Shown in pieces: positions 1 through 8,819 of a stretch of DNA of 64,000 nucleotides. The position numbers and the translations under genes are program-made. A model generated the notes under the pieces. That model saw only the letters and a program-made list of their open reading frames with translations, was not told the origin of the DNA and did no database searches. Within the stretch, counting starts at the first letter, position 1. Each line of letters begins with the position of its first letter. The stretch is from Palsa-1248 sp963737835. Lineage in GTDB: Bacteria; Gemmatimonadota; Gemmatimonadetes; Gemmatimonadales; Gemmatimonadaceae. Location of the stretch: positions 3,913,096-3,977,095 of the forward strand of contig CAVTUH010000001.1 of assembly GCA_963737835.1 (NCBI GenBank), read 5' to 3'.

Positions 1-6
1 CAACCG

Positions 7-1244
7 GTGAGTGCAACAGTAGTTGATTGGAGTTGATTGACCATGCACTCATCGGAGGTGGAGGAATGGCGCGACATCAGGCCGCACAGGAGTACGGGTG
101 GTCACCGGCGCAGAGAGCTGAAGTGTGGGCCCGGTGGAAGGTCGGGGAATCCACGCTCAAGATCGGCCGGGCGGTGGGCAAAGACTCGGGGTCGATCTTT
201 GCGCTCCTCGCCATCCAGGGTGGCATCCCGCGGCCGCCCCGGCACCGCGCGGCGCGGGCATTGACGACGGCAGAGCGCGAGCAGATCAGTCGTGGCGTGG
301 CCGCGGAGGAGGCGATCCGGGAGATTGCGCGCGACCTCGGGCGCCCCGCCTCCACGATCAGTCGCGAGGTGGCCCGCAATGGCGGACGGACCCAGTATCG
401 CGCCGTGCGAGCGGAGGCCCGGATGTGGCGCACGACCGCACGGCCCAAGTGCTGCCGCCTCGCGCGCGAGCCGCGGCTGTGTGCGCTCGTCGCGGCGAAG
501 CTGCAGCGGGACTGGTCGCCGGCCCAGATTGCAGGGTGGCTCCAGCGCACGTACCCTCGGAACCCGGCCATGCACGTGTCGCACGAAACGATCTATCGCA
601 CGCTCTATGTCCAGGCGCGGGGCGCCCTGAAGAAGGAGCTCCTCGCGCACCTCAGGCGGTCGCACGCAATGCGCCGGAGTCGGCGCTACTCGACCCACCG
701 GCAATCGCGGGCCCAGATCCCCGCCGCCGTCCCGATCGCGGCGCGACCGGCGAGCGTGGAGGATCGGGCGGTGCCCGGCCACTGGGAGGGGGACCTCTTG
801 GCCGGGGCCGGCCGGCGGAGCCACGTGGCGACTTTGGTGGAGCGGAAGTCGCGCTTCGTCCAGCTCGTCAAGATCGCCCAGTGGAATGCGCCGACGGTGA
901 ACCGCGCACTCACGCGGCACGCACGGCGCTTGCCGGCGGGGTTTATGGCGTCGCTGACGTGGGACCGCGGGCTCGAGATGGCCGAGCACCAGCGCTTCAC
1001 CGTCGCCACGGACGTCGTGGTGTATTTCTGTGATCCGCACAGTCCGTGGCAACGGGGCACCAACGAGAATACGAACGGGCTCCTGCGGCAATACTTGCCC
1101 AAGGGCACCGATCTCTCGACGTTCACGCAACGGCAGCTCAACGCCATCGCGCTCAAGCTGAATACGCGGCCGCGCAAAACGCTCGGCTTCATGACGCCGG
1201 CAGAGAAGTTGGCCGAAACTGTTGCAACCAGTCGTTGAACTCAC
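7..1244 (+). mobile_element. IS30-family insertion sequence
   Basis: A complete single-gene element. The outer ends carry an imperfect terminal inverted repeat: GTGAGTGCAAC at 7-17 and its counterpart GTTGAACTCAC at 1234-1244 (10 of 11 positions pair), so the transposase stop codon lies inside the right repeat. The repeat may extend inward with poorer matching. A clear target duplication cannot be read because the left flank is only six bases long. The right flank runs straight into a 7-bp-period repeat (1249-1273). The transposase appears intact, so the copy could be active. Confidence 0.8.
66..1238 (+). CDS. IS30 family transposase
   Basis: The predicted 390-residue product has the layout of IS30 transposases: an N-terminal helix-turn-helix region (WSPAQRAEVWARWKVG), a second HTH with the typical REIARDLGRPASTISREV motif, then the DDE catalytic core. 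The acidic triad is visible as WEGDLL, the Asp of TWDRGLE and the Glu of GTNENTNGLLR, followed by the family hallmark YLPKGTDLS. Start chosen at ATG 66 because GGAGG lies about eight bases upstream; an upstream TTG at 27 is open in the same frame. The family cuts and joins element ends and target DNA. No frameshift or internal stop is present. Confidence 0.93.
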   Translation: MARHQAAQEYGWSPAQRAEVWARWKVGESTLKIGRAVGKDSGSIFALLAIQGGIPRPPRHRAARALTTAEREQISRGVAAEEAIREIARDLGRPASTISREVARNGGRTQYRAVRAEARMWRTTARPKCCRLAREPRLCALVAAKLQRDWSPAQIAGWLQRTYPRNPAMHVSHETIYRTLYVQARGALKKELLAHLRRSHAMRRSRRYSTHRQSRAQIPAAVPIAARPASVEDRAVPGHWEGDLLAGAGRRSHVATLVERKSRFVQLVKIAQWNAPTVNRALTRHARRLPAGFMASLTWDRGLEMAEHQRFTVATDVVVYFCDPHSPWQRGTNENTNGLLRQYLPKGTDLSTFTQRQLNAIALKLNTRPRKTLGFMTPAEKLAETVATSR

Positions 1245-1248
1245 CCTT

Positions 1249-1273
1249 CCAACGTCTAACGTCCAACGTCTAG
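1249..1273. repeat. Heptamer repeat CCAACGT/CTAACGT
   Basis: Three tandem 7-mers (CCAACGT, CTAACGT, CCAACGT) plus CTAG lie between the IS30 right end and the ychF stop. The same monomer makes up the large array at 26711-26921. It may be a remnant of a larger array interrupted by the IS. Confidence 0.8.
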
Positions 1274-1277
1274 CAGT

Positions 1278-2378
1278 TCACACATTAAACCGAAAAAGCA
1301 TCACATCTCCGTCCTGCACGACGTACTCCTTGCCTTCCGAGCGTACGGCGCCGCGCTCGCGCGCCGTCTTCCAGCCGCCGAAGCTGACGAAGTCGGGATA
1401 GCTCACCGTTTCGGCGCGAATGAAGCCGTGCTCGAAATCGGTGTGGATAACACCGGCGGCGGTCGGCGCGGCATCGCCGCGGTGGATCGTCCAGGCTCGA
1501 ACTTCCGGGTCGCCCGCCGTAAAGAATGTCTGCAGTCCGAGCAGGTGATAGCCCGCCTGAATCAAGCGATCCAGGCCCGCCGACTCGAGACCCAGCGACG
1601 ACAAGAACTCGGCGCGATCGGCGGGCGGGAGCTCGGCGAGTTCCGACTCGATCTTGGCGGAGAAGGCCACCACCTCGGCGGGTTCTCCCGCTGCGGCGAC
1701 GGCTTGTCGCAGTGCGGTGAGGTGCGGTCCCTCATGGCCCGACAGCTCATCGTCCTTGACGTTCGCCGCATAGAGCACGGGCTTCAGCGTCATCAACTGC
1801 AGCCCTGCGAGGACTGCGTATTCCTGCTTCGTGAGGCGCACTCCGCGGAGCGGGCGTCCCGCGCCCAGCTCGGTGGCAGCCCGCTCGAGCGCTGGGAGCT
1901 CCGCTACTGCGTCCTTGTCGTTTGCGCGTGCGGCTCGCCGAGTGCGATCGAGTCGCTTCTCGAGCGTGCCGAGGTCAGCGAGCGCCAACTCGATATCGAT
2001 GACGTCGCGATCGCGTACGGGGTCGACCGCCCCCATCACATGCGTGACATCCGGGTCCTCGAAGCATCGGACGACGTGCACGATCGCGTCGGTCTCGCGA
2101 ATGTTGGCGAGGAACTGATTCCCCAGTCCTTCCCCGCTTGCGGCGCCTCTCACCAGCCCGGCGATGTCGACGAACTGCACGACCGCCGGCACGACCCGCT
2201 TGGGCTGTACGATCGCCGCCAAGTGCGTGAGCCGGGTATCCGGCACCTCGACCATGCCGACGTTGGGTTCGACCGTGCAGAAGGGATAGTTGGAGGCGTC
2301 CGCGTGCGCCGCGGTGAGCGCGTTGAAGAGCGTCGACTTGCCGACGTTGGGGAGCCCCACGATGCCGAGCTTCAGCAT
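1278..2378 (-). CDS. ychF: Redox-regulated ATPase YchF (Obg-family P-loop NTPase)
   Basis: 366 residues, the usual length. The P-loop GLPNVGKST is at residues 8-16, the switch/G3 region VDIAGLVRGA follows, and the C-terminal TGS-like domain begins around LQTFFTAGDPEVRAWTI and ends in the family's EYVVQDGDVMLFRFNV. YchF proteins are universal cytosolic P-loop NTPases of the TRAFAC class that prefer ATP over GTP and associate with ribosomes; they are linked to oxidative stress responses. The stop lies only five bases before the downstream pth, and the pair pth-ychF is a common bacterial arrangement, so co-transcription is likely. Confidence 0.97.
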   Translation of the reverse strand: MLKLGIVGLPNVGKSTLFNALTAAHADASNYPFCTVEPNVGMVEVPDTRLTHLAAIVQPKRVVPAVVQFVDIAGLVRGAASGEGLGNQFLANIRETDAIVHVVRCFEDPDVTHVMGAVDPVRDRDVIDIELALADLGTLEKRLDRTRRAARANDKDAVAELPALERAATELGAGRPLRGVRLTKQEYAVLAGLQLMTLKPVLYAANVKDDELSGHEGPHLTALRQAVAAAGEPAEVVAFSAKIESELAELPPADRAEFLSSLGLESAGLDRLIQAGYHLLGLQTFFTAGDPEVRAWTIHRGDAAPTAAGVIHTDFEHGFIRAETVSYPDFVSFGGWKTARERGAVRSEGKEYVVQDGDVMLFRFNV

Positions 2379-2383
2379 CGCAG

Positions 2384-2956
2384 TTAGCGGTTGAACCGGT
2401 TCATCGCGACGTCGACGCCTTCATGCAACCAGACCTCGACCGCATCGGTCAGCGTTGGCATGAGCGCGGTGAGCGTCGCGCGCTCTTCCTTGCCGACGGG
2501 GCTGAGGACGAAATCTGCGTGCCAGCGGTCCCGAGTCGGCTCCACATCGGGACGGATGCCGATCTTGAGTCGCGCGTACTCGCGTGATCCGAGTGCTGCT
2601 TCAATACTCTTGAGTCCATTGTGGCCTCCGCTGCTGCCGGCGCGCCGGATCCGGTACGTGCCGATGGGAAGGGCCACGTCATCTGCAATCACCAGCAGGT
2701 CGGTCGCGGCGGACCAGGTCGGGCGTCGCACATACGGACGCAGCGCGGCGCCACTGAGGTTCACGTACGTTTGCGGCTTGATGAACCGCGTACGTATGCT
2801 GTCCACGACGCCCGAGGCGACGAGCGCATCTTTGTCTCGCTTCCACCCATCGAACGACCACACGGCAGCGAGATGGTCGAGGACCCACCACGCGATGTTG
2901 TGTCGGGTGAGTGCGTACTCGCGATCCGGGTTTCCGAGCCCGAGGATGATCTTCAC
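2384..2956 (-). CDS. pth: Peptidyl-tRNA hydrolase
   Basis: Hydrolyses the ester bond of peptidyl-tRNAs that drop off ribosomes, recycling tRNA. The product starts with the family N-terminus KIILGLGNPDREYALTRHN; the catalytic His is the one in TRHN, and the Asn of GLGNP and the Asp of ADDVALP are the expected substrate-binding residues. I place the start at GTG 2956, immediately before KIILGLGNP; an ATG at 2992 would add 12 basic residues with no counterpart in the family. With the GTG start the protein has 190 residues, normal for Pth. It lies directly downstream of rplY, as in many bacteria. Confidence 0.95.
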   Translation of the reverse strand: MKIILGLGNPDREYALTRHNIAWWVLDHLAAVWSFDGWKRDKDALVASGVVDSIRTRFIKPQTYVNLSGAALRPYVRRPTWSAATDLLVIADDVALPIGTYRIRRAGSSGGHNGLKSIEAALGSREYARLKIGIRPDVEPTRDRWHADFVLSPVGKEERATLTALMPTLTDAVEVWLHEGVDVAMNRFNR

Positions 2957-3015
2957 GAATCGTGCAGTCCGACGACGCCTGAGACAAGCCATGATGGGCT
3001 CGTCTCAGGCAGCGA

Positions 3016-3699
3016 CTACTTCTTCTCCTTGTCCTTCTCGTCGGTCTCCTCTTCTTCCTCGGTCTTCGCCTTGCGAATGACCTCTGGCTCGGCGGCCGGC
3101 TCGACCGCTTCCGCGGCGGCGGCCGGCGTCTCCTCGATGACCGCTCGAGGCGCGGCACACACGCAGATGGTCGTGTCGGCCTCGTTGATCGCCTCGACGC
3201 CCGGCGGCAGCGCGAGGTCGGAGACGTGAAGCGATGCCCCAATCACCAGGTTGGTGACGTCGAGCTCGATGTGGTTGGGCATGTTGACGGGATCCACCTC
3301 GATCTCGAGATCGCGCAGTGTCTGGTCCAACACGCCGCCGTCGACTCGTACACCGACGGGTGAGCCCGTCAGGACGATCGGGATGCGCACCGTCACCTTT
3401 TCACCGGCGACGAGCTCCTGGAAATCGATGTGCAGGATCTGTCGCCGAAACGGGTGGCGCTGGATCTCGCGAATGAGCGTCCGCGAGGTGTGCCCGCCCA
3501 GGTCCAGCTCGACGACCGTGTTCTCAGCGGAGATCTGTTCCAGGAGTCGGTCGAGCTCACGCGTGTCGATCGTCAGCGGCTGCGGCTCACGAGCGTGTCC
3601 ATAGACGACGCCGGGCACGCGCCCCGAGCGTCGCAGCGCTCGCGCGGCGCCCTTGCCTCGCTCGGTCCGCGGTGTCGCCCCCAATTGTGCAGTTGCCAT
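3016..3699 (-). CDS. rplY: 50S ribosomal protein L25/general stress protein Ctc
   Basis: 227 residues: an N-terminal L25 5S-rRNA-binding domain (LGATPRTERGKGAARALRRS, then GRVPGVVYG) followed by the long Ctc/TL5 C-terminal beta domain (VPIVLTGSPVGVRVDGG). The tail is an acidic/lysine-rich low-complexity extension ending EEEEETDEKDKEKK. Proteins of this kind bind 5S rRNA in the large ribosomal subunit. The gene heads the rplY-pth-ychF run on the minus strand and is separated from prs by about 200 bases that contain a heptamer repeat. Confidence 0.95.
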   Translation of the reverse strand: MATAQLGATPRTERGKGAARALRRSGRVPGVVYGHAREPQPLTIDTRELDRLLEQISAENTVVELDLGGHTSRTLIREIQRHPFRRQILHIDFQELVAGEKVTVRIPIVLTGSPVGVRVDGGVLDQTLRDLEIEVDPVNMPNHIELDVTNLVIGASLHVSDLALPPGVEAINEADTTICVCAAPRAVIEETPAAAAEAVEPAAEPEVIRKAKTEEEEETDEKDKEKK

Positions 3700-3708
3700 A
3701 TAACGGCA

Positions 3709-3736
3709 GGGGTTAGGTGTTAGGTATCAGTGATTC
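3709..3736. repeat. Degenerate heptamer repeat (GGGGTTA type)
   Basis: Four consecutive 7-mers read GGGGTTA, GGTGTTA, GGTATCA, GTGATTC, immediately upstream of the rplY start on the far side of the gene. The period is the same as at 1249, 19211, 26711 and 49394 although the monomer differs. Confidence 0.6.
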
Positions 3737-3896
3737 GTCGTGCAAAAACTCGAGAGCCAGTCGTTCGCGCAAGGCGACGTGGGGAGCGGCCGGGATCCAA
3801 ACCGGTGCTCCCGCGGTCTCTCCGCGGCCCTCTGCAGGAACCAACCAATATAAGCGCGGCCGACCGCCGATAACAGCGGGTCGCGGGGGCGGAGCC

Positions 3897-4850
3897 TCAG
3901 TCGAATAGCGAGCTCACGGACTGCTCACTGTGAGTGTATCGGATTGCCTTCGACAGCAGTTCGCCGACTGACAGGATCTTGAGGTGAGGGAAGCGACGCT
4001 CCGGCGGGATGGCTACCGTGTCGGTGACCGTGACCTCCGCGATCGGCGCCCCTGCGAGACGCTCGCCTGCCGGACCCGAGAAGAGCGCATGCGTGGCGCA
4101 GACGAACACGTGTTCGGCGCCGAGGCGGGTGAGCGCGCGGGCTGCTTCGACCACTGTCCCGGCGGTGTCGATCATATCATCGACGATGAGGCAATCGCGG
4201 CCGGCGACTTCACCGACGACGTTTACGACCTCGGCGACGTTCGCACGCGGGCGTCGCTTGTCGATGATGGCGAAGGACCCGTCGAGTCGCTTCGCGAACC
4301 CACGTGCCATTTTCGCCGCGCCGACGTCGGGCGCGACGACCACCAGGTCCTTGAGCTGCTTCTTGCGATAGTGGGAGACGAACACCGGCGCCGCGTACAA
4401 ATGGTCGACTGGGACGTCGAAGAAGCCTTGCAGCTGATGTTGGTGGAAGTCGATGCCGAGCACGCGGTCAGCGCCCGCCACCTCGATGAGGTTGGCGACG
4501 AGCTTGGCACCGATCGCGACACGGGGCTGATCCTTGCGATCCTGGCGCGAGTATCCGTAGTAGGGCATCACGCACGTGATGCGGGCCGCTGACGCGCGCC
4601 GCGCCGCGTCAATGAGGAGCAGCAGCTCCATCAGGTTCTCGGCGGGAGCGTTCGTCGGCTGCACGATGAAGATATCCGACCCACGGATGTTCTCATCGAT
4701 CCGGACGAAGATCTCGCCGTCCGCAAAACGCGACACCGTCAACTTGCATAGCTCGACGCCGAGGCACTTGGCGATTTCCTCGGCGAGCGGCCGGTTCGCG
4801 GTGCCCGCGAGCAGCTTGAATCCGTATTTCGGAGTGGCGATCCCGTCCAT
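3897..4850 (-). CDS. prs: Ribose-phosphate pyrophosphokinase
   Basis: Makes 5-phosphoribosyl-1-diphosphate from ribose 5-phosphate and ATP for nucleotide, His and Trp synthesis. 317 residues, typical of class I PRPP synthetases. Visible motifs include the ATP-binding FADGEIFVRIDENIRGSD, the IDFHQHQLQGFFDVPVD metal/ATP region, and the PRPP-binding loop DCLIVDDMIDTAGT. It lies between the tRNA-Gln gene and the rplY group on the same strand; prs followed by rplY and pth is a widespread gene order. Confidence 0.97.
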   Translation of the reverse strand: MDGIATPKYGFKLLAGTANRPLAEEIAKCLGVELCKLTVSRFADGEIFVRIDENIRGSDIFIVQPTNAPAENLMELLLLIDAARRASAARITCVMPYYGYSRQDRKDQPRVAIGAKLVANLIEVAGADRVLGIDFHQHQLQGFFDVPVDHLYAAPVFVSHYRKKQLKDLVVVAPDVGAAKMARGFAKRLDGSFAIIDKRRPRANVAEVVNVVGEVAGRDCLIVDDMIDTAGTVVEAARALTRLGAEHVFVCATHALFSGPAGERLAGAPIAEVTVTDTVAIPPERRFPHLKILSVGELLSKAIRYTHSEQSVSSLFD

Positions 4851-4887
4851 CGGTCCCTTTTGCTGGTTACGTGCGACTCGCGCGTGA

Positions 4888-4958
4888 TTGCCCCTGGTGG
4901 ATTCGAACCACCATTCCCAGATCCAAAGTCTGGTGTCCTGCCATTGGACGAAGGGGCA
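4888..4958 (-). tRNA. tRNA-Gln (TTG anticodon)
   Basis: A 71-base cloverleaf on the minus strand. The acceptor stem is TGCCCCT paired with AGGGGCA (4952-4958 and 4889-4895), with discriminator base A at 4888. The anticodon arm reads CCAGA-ctTTGga-TCTGG, giving TTG for CAA codons, and the T arm has the standard GGTTCGAATCC core. The CCA end is not encoded. It sits just upstream of prs on the same strand. Confidence 0.95.
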
Positions 4959-5082
4959 CCAAGGAGCAAATCCGCGCGATCGGAGATCGTAAAATGTCGT
5001 CGAATCGACCAGAATCGCTACTGGCTTTGAGGAACACGGTGCCGTCGCAGCATGCTTCGCGAGCCTGCTCGTCCGCGCCGCG

Positions 5083-5976
5083 CTACCCGATGAGGCGCAC
5101 CGCGGCGACGTGATCAGCCGTTTCGGTCTCGATCAGTGCCGCGCCGCGGAGCGGCGGCAGTGGCCACGGTCGCGGGACCACGTGGTCGAAGACACAGAAG
5201 ACGGTCGACCCCGAACCGGTCATGGCACACGCGCGTGCTTCGGGCAAACCCGCCAACTCCGATATCGCCCGTGCGATCTCGGGATGTCGTTGGCTGACCA
5301 CGGGTGCGAAGTCGTTTGCCACGAGCGGCGCGACCGACTCCCAGCGGCTGAGCGCGAGGCCATCGAGCACCCGCGCGGTGTGAGGGAGGGAGGCTGTCGC
5401 GCTGGCGCGTGAGGCTGCGAGCCACTCGTAGGCTTCCCGCGTCACCACACGGGCCTCGGGGACGCACAGCACGACGGGCTTGACGGGCAGTCCCGGGAGC
5501 GCGAGCAGTCGCTCGCCGCGCCCGTAGCCGAGGGCCAGCGGCGCATCCATCGTGAGCGCCGGTACGTCCGCACCAAGCCGCGCGCCCCAATCGAGGAGTT
5601 CTTCCGCGTTCGGTGGCTGTGGATCGAGGGCCTGCAAGCACCGCAGCACGGCAGCCGCGTCGGCGCTCCCGCCACCCAACCCCGCACCGACCGGGATGTG
5701 CTTCACGATCTCGATGGCGCAACCCACGGGCCAGTGGCGGTGTTCGGCATAGAGTCGGGCCGCGCGATACGCCAGGTTCTCCTCGGCCGGACCCGTATCG
5801 GCTCCATCGCACGTGAGCGTCCAGGCGTCGGCGAGTCGCACGACCACGTCGTCGGCGAGGGCCAATCGACAGAAGAGCGTCTCGATCTGATGATAGCCCG
5901 AGACCTCACGCGCGAGGATGTGGAGAAAAAGGTTGATCTTGGCCTGCGCGGCGACCGCTGCGGCCGAACCGGTCAC
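5083..5976 (-). CDS. ispE: 4-diphosphocytidyl-2-C-methyl-D-erythritol kinase
   Basis: GHMP-family kinase of the non-mevalonate (MEP) isoprenoid pathway, phosphorylating the 2-hydroxyl of CDP-methylerythritol with ATP. 297 residues. The N-terminus has AQAKINLFLHILAREVSGYHQIETLF, the hallmark AKINL...GYH pattern with catalytic Lys; the glycine-rich ATP loop is PVGAGLGGGSADAAA; the C-terminal loop MTGSGSTVFCVF is the third GHMP motif. The quoted N-terminus is given only in part here to show the motif. It is followed after one base by the flippase-like gene on the same strand upstream. Confidence 0.96.
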   Translation of the reverse strand: MTGSAAAVAAQAKINLFLHILAREVSGYHQIETLFCRLALADDVVVRLADAWTLTCDGADTGPAEENLAYRAARLYAEHRHWPVGCAIEIVKHIPVGAGLGGGSADAAAVLRCLQALDPQPPNAEELLDWGARLGADVPALTMDAPLALGYGRGERLLALPGLPVKPVVLCVPEARVVTREAYEWLAASRASATASLPHTARVLDGLALSRWESVAPLVANDFAPVVSQRHPEIARAISELAGLPEARACAMTGSGSTVFCVFDHVVPRPWPLPPLRGAALIETETADHVAAVRLIG

Positions 5977-5977
5977 G

Positions 5978-7009
5978 CTACGATGCGCTCGCGGTCGACA
6001 ACTCGCCGCCCTCCGCCGATCGCACGTCGCGCATGTGCAAGCCCAGGCGCGCGAAGTACCAGATGCCGATCAACGTGATCGGGATGAAGGACACGATGTG
6101 GTAGCCGATCGCCCACGTGACCGCCACGTCCCGCGGCACATTGTAGACAGAAAACCCGATGATCGCGGCCGCCTCGAACACGCCGAAAAACCCCGGGGCG
6201 GAGGGCACCGCCACGGCCAGTGCCACGACGCCCTGCAAGAAGAGCGCAGCGCCGAACGATGCATTTAGGCCGACCGCGCGAAATGCGAGCCAAAATCCGA
6301 GTGCGTTGACGACCCAGAGCAAGGTGGCCCACCACAGCACGGCGAGAACTCGGGGTCCGTGCCGCAGCACGCTGAGTCCATCCGTGAACGCCTGCAGGGC
6401 TCGCCGGCCCGGCCCTTCCAACGCAGGGGCCACGCGACGCGCCAATAGTTCGAATGCGCGCATCAGCCAGCCCGGGAAGAAGACGAGCGCGTAGAGGACG
6501 AGCATGAGTGCGGCCATCCCTGCGAGCCCGATCCACGCCCAATGGGCGGCGGACATGTTGCCGACATGGGCCCCACGGGGAAAGTCAGGCAGCACCATCG
6601 CGATCAAGGTGAGGACGAGCACGACTAGCGCGTCGAACACACGGTCCACGGCAACCGAGGCAACCGCTGCGGGGAGGCTGACCCGAGACGTTTCGCGGGT
6701 CAACGCGTACGCGCGCATCAATTCGCCCACACGCGCCGGCGCGACGTTGTTGATCATGACGCCGATGGCCGTCGCCCGCCACAGCATGCCGAACGGCAAA
6801 CCGAGGGCGACGGAATCCAGAATCGGTCGCCACCGGCGCGCTCTGATGGGGAACACCGCGGTCGACACGGCGGCGGCCGCGAGGAAGTACCAGGGGTTGG
6901 AGCGGCGGAGCGCGCCCCAGACCTCGTCGAAGTGAATGCCGTGGAGCGCCCACCACAGCAGCGCCACACTGATCACGATCCCGGCGGCGCCTTTCCAGTC
7001 GAGCTTCAC
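5978..7009 (-). CDS. Flippase-like (UPF0104/AglD-type) integral membrane protein
   Basis: 343 residues with about eight hydrophobic segments and the family signatures near the N-terminus (alternating TM helix, then RARRWRPIL) and in the middle (NNVAPARVGELMRAYAL, matching the N-N-hhP-hRhGE-hhR pattern of the lysylphosphatidylglycerol synthetase TM region). Such proteins lie in the inner membrane and are thought to move lipid-linked substrates; the substrate here is not predictable. The stop nearly touches the ispE start, so translation may be coupled. The last residues (EGGELSTASAS) are polar and cytosolic. Confidence 0.85.
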   Translation of the reverse strand: MKLDWKGAAGIVISVALLWWALHGIHFDEVWGALRRSNPWYFLAAAAVSTAVFPIRARRWRPILDSVALGLPFGMLWRATAIGVMINNVAPARVGELMRAYALTRETSRVSLPAAVASVAVDRVFDALVVLVLTLIAMVLPDFPRGAHVGNMSAAHWAWIGLAGMAALMLVLYALVFFPGWLMRAFELLARRVAPALEGPGRRALQAFTDGLSVLRHGPRVLAVLWWATLLWVVNALGFWLAFRAVGLNASFGAALFLQGVVALAVAVPSAPGFFGVFEAAAIIGFSVYNVPRDVAVTWAIGYHIVSFIPITLIGIWYFARLGLHMRDVRSAEGGELSTASAS

Positions 7010-7040
7010 TGATTGTGCGCTTTGAGCAGTCGGTTACGCC

Positions 7041-8750
7041 TCATGACGCCGTCGCCAAGTCGAGCAGGTCGTACAGCTCTGCAAGCGAATCAGGTGCCGG
7101 CGCGTCTGCCTTTCGGAGGGAATCGCGGAGCGTCCGTGCGCGCGCGAGCGCCGACTCGCCGCGATAGAGCAGCGTCTCGATAGGGACCACGCTTGCTTCG
7201 CCGTGGGGCGCTTCAGCAGCGGGCGCGGCTGTCGGCGCGGCCAGAGGCGCACCCTGTTCGGGCAACGGCATCTCCAGTGGCTCGGTTTGGTCGATCAGAG
7301 GCAGGTCACCGAGATGCGCGAATCGCGCGATGCCGTCGGCGAGCATTGCCTGGAGCTGGCCGCCGGTTGGCGTGCGGAGCCGGTCGCGACTCGCGCGCTG
7401 GGGCTGCACGGCCGCAGGCGAGGCTGCTGGCGCAGGTCGCGTTGGAGCGGGCGCGACCGCGGGGCGCGGCGGCGCCATCAGCGTGTCGGCACTGTCGTCC
7501 GTCGCGGGCCGCAGTCCGTGGCCGATGCCGGCATCGACGGCTCGACCCCGCGCCAGTTCCGTCATGCGGGCGGCGAGTCCGGCAGCGGTCGCCCTCGGCT
7601 CTGTCAGCAGCGCTGCGAGATCGTCGATCGCGTTGAGCGTCAAGAAATCGAAAACGGGATGGCCTTCGGTGAACGTCCCGATAAACTCGGACACGTCGTG
7701 TTCGCCAAAGCTTTCGGCCGCGTTGCGGACTGACAGGAGCGCTCCCCGCAATTCGACAACGGTTCGGTCAGGCACTCGACCGGTGCCTGTAGCCTGAGCG
7801 TCCCGGACCAGCCCCCGCAGATGTTCTGCCAAGCTCACCACCTCGAGCCGGAACCGATCCGCGGGCGTCGTCGGCGGACTCGGCGCGCGCGACACGACTG
7901 CCTCGGCATTGTTGCCGTAGAAGAGCTGGCTGATGGGGAGAATGTGATCCGCGTCCGTGCTGGTTTCGGCGAGTGCATCGCAGGTGGCCTGGAACCGCCG
8001 CTCTTCGACCGTGTTGCGTTCTGGCCGACCGAGTGTCCCCAAGTCCTTTGCGGTGCGCCGCAGCAATCCAGCCGCCGCTGCAAACAACGCGATCTGAGCC
8101 TGGGTGGGGACGGAGCGAGACGTTGTGATCGCCCGAGCGGCTCGGTCGACGGCATCCAAAACGTCTGGAATCGGCGGCATGTCGTGGATGGCAGCGACGC
8201 CACGGAGCGTGCGCACGTGACCGAGCGCTGCGTCGAGTGTGTCCTGGCCATCCGGCGCAGACGTCGCAACGGCTTCGAGAGCGGCCGCCGTATCGGTGGC
8301 TTCCCGCACGAGGAAGGCCACTCCAGCCTCGGCCGAGTCTGCATGAGGGATCGGCGTATGCGGTCGGTCCGGGTCGGGCGGGACGAGCCGCGCAAGGTCC
8401 GCGAGGCGGTGCGTGGCGCGGGCCTCTTCGTTTGGTCCCCAGATTCGGAGGTTGTGCAACAGGATCTTCAGGTCGTCCACTGCAGCAACGAGGGCCGCGG
8501 CGACCGCGGGCGACCAACGGATCGACCCGTCACGCAACGCGCGACCCGCGCGCTCCACCGCCGCGGCGAGGTCCGCCATGCCGGAAAGCCGATGCATCAG
8601 CGCCGCGCCTCGAAGCGTCCGCGCGTGACGGACAAACTCGGCTGCGTCCGGCCCTGAGGGGCCCGCGCTCGCCAAATTCGCGTCGAGTCGCTCGAGGCAT
8701 TCCCCCGCCTCGAGCACGAAGAAGTTCAGGGAGTCGTTCGTCGTTGTCAT
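7041..8750 (-). CDS. Protein with two degenerate Hpt (histidine phosphotransfer) domains
   Basis: 569 residues. Two helical modules resemble CheA-type Hpt domains: one near residues 5-110 (LDANL...HARTLRGAALMHRL) and one near residues 150-260 (HVRTLRGVAAIHDM). In a canonical Hpt the motif is H-T-L-K-G, with His as phosphoacceptor; here that position is Arg in both copies (R44 in the first), though a His lies two residues earlier in both. The middle is helical, and a Pro/Ala-rich linker (around residue 415-450) leads to a short helical tail. No kinase, receiver or CheW-like domain follows. Likely a regulatory or scaffolding derivative of CheA/ChpA-type proteins; cannot be assigned to a pathway. 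Confidence 0.7.
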   Translation of the reverse strand: MTTTNDSLNFFVLEAGECLERLDANLASAGPSGPDAAEFVRHARTLRGAALMHRLSGMADLAAAVERAGRALRDGSIRWSPAVAAALVAAVDDLKILLHNLRIWGPNEEARATHRLADLARLVPPDPDRPHTPIPHADSAEAGVAFLVREATDTAAALEAVATSAPDGQDTLDAALGHVRTLRGVAAIHDMPPIPDVLDAVDRAARAITTSRSVPTQAQIALFAAAAGLLRRTAKDLGTLGRPERNTVEERRFQATCDALAETSTDADHILPISQLFYGNNAEAVVSRAPSPPTTPADRFRLEVVSLAEHLRGLVRDAQATGTGRVPDRTVVELRGALLSVRNAAESFGEHDVSEFIGTFTEGHPVFDFLTLNAIDDLAALLTEPRATAAGLAARMTELARGRAVDAGIGHGLRPATDDSADTLMAPPRPAVAPAPTRPAPAASPAAVQPQRASRDRLRTPTGGQLQAMLADGIARFAHLGDLPLIDQTEPLEMPLPEQGAPLAAPTAAPAAEAPHGEASVVPIETLLYRGESALARARTLRDSLRKADAPAPDSLAELYDLLDLATAS

Positions 8751-8819
8751 TCGCGCCTCATGCCGCCCCTTGCACGGTTCGGCCGGACCGCCCGTCGCGG
8801 CGCATCGCGCGCCAGCGCA

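Noticed and set aside
102..1244. Long open frame on the minus strand across the IS30 transposase
   Set aside because: Shadow of the transposase in GC-rich DNA; Arg/Pro-rich, no family features, and the plus-strand product is a clear transposase.
1428..2387. Long plus-strand open frame opposite ychF
   Set aside because: Antisense shadow of a strongly conserved gene; its composition is typical of out-of-frame translation.
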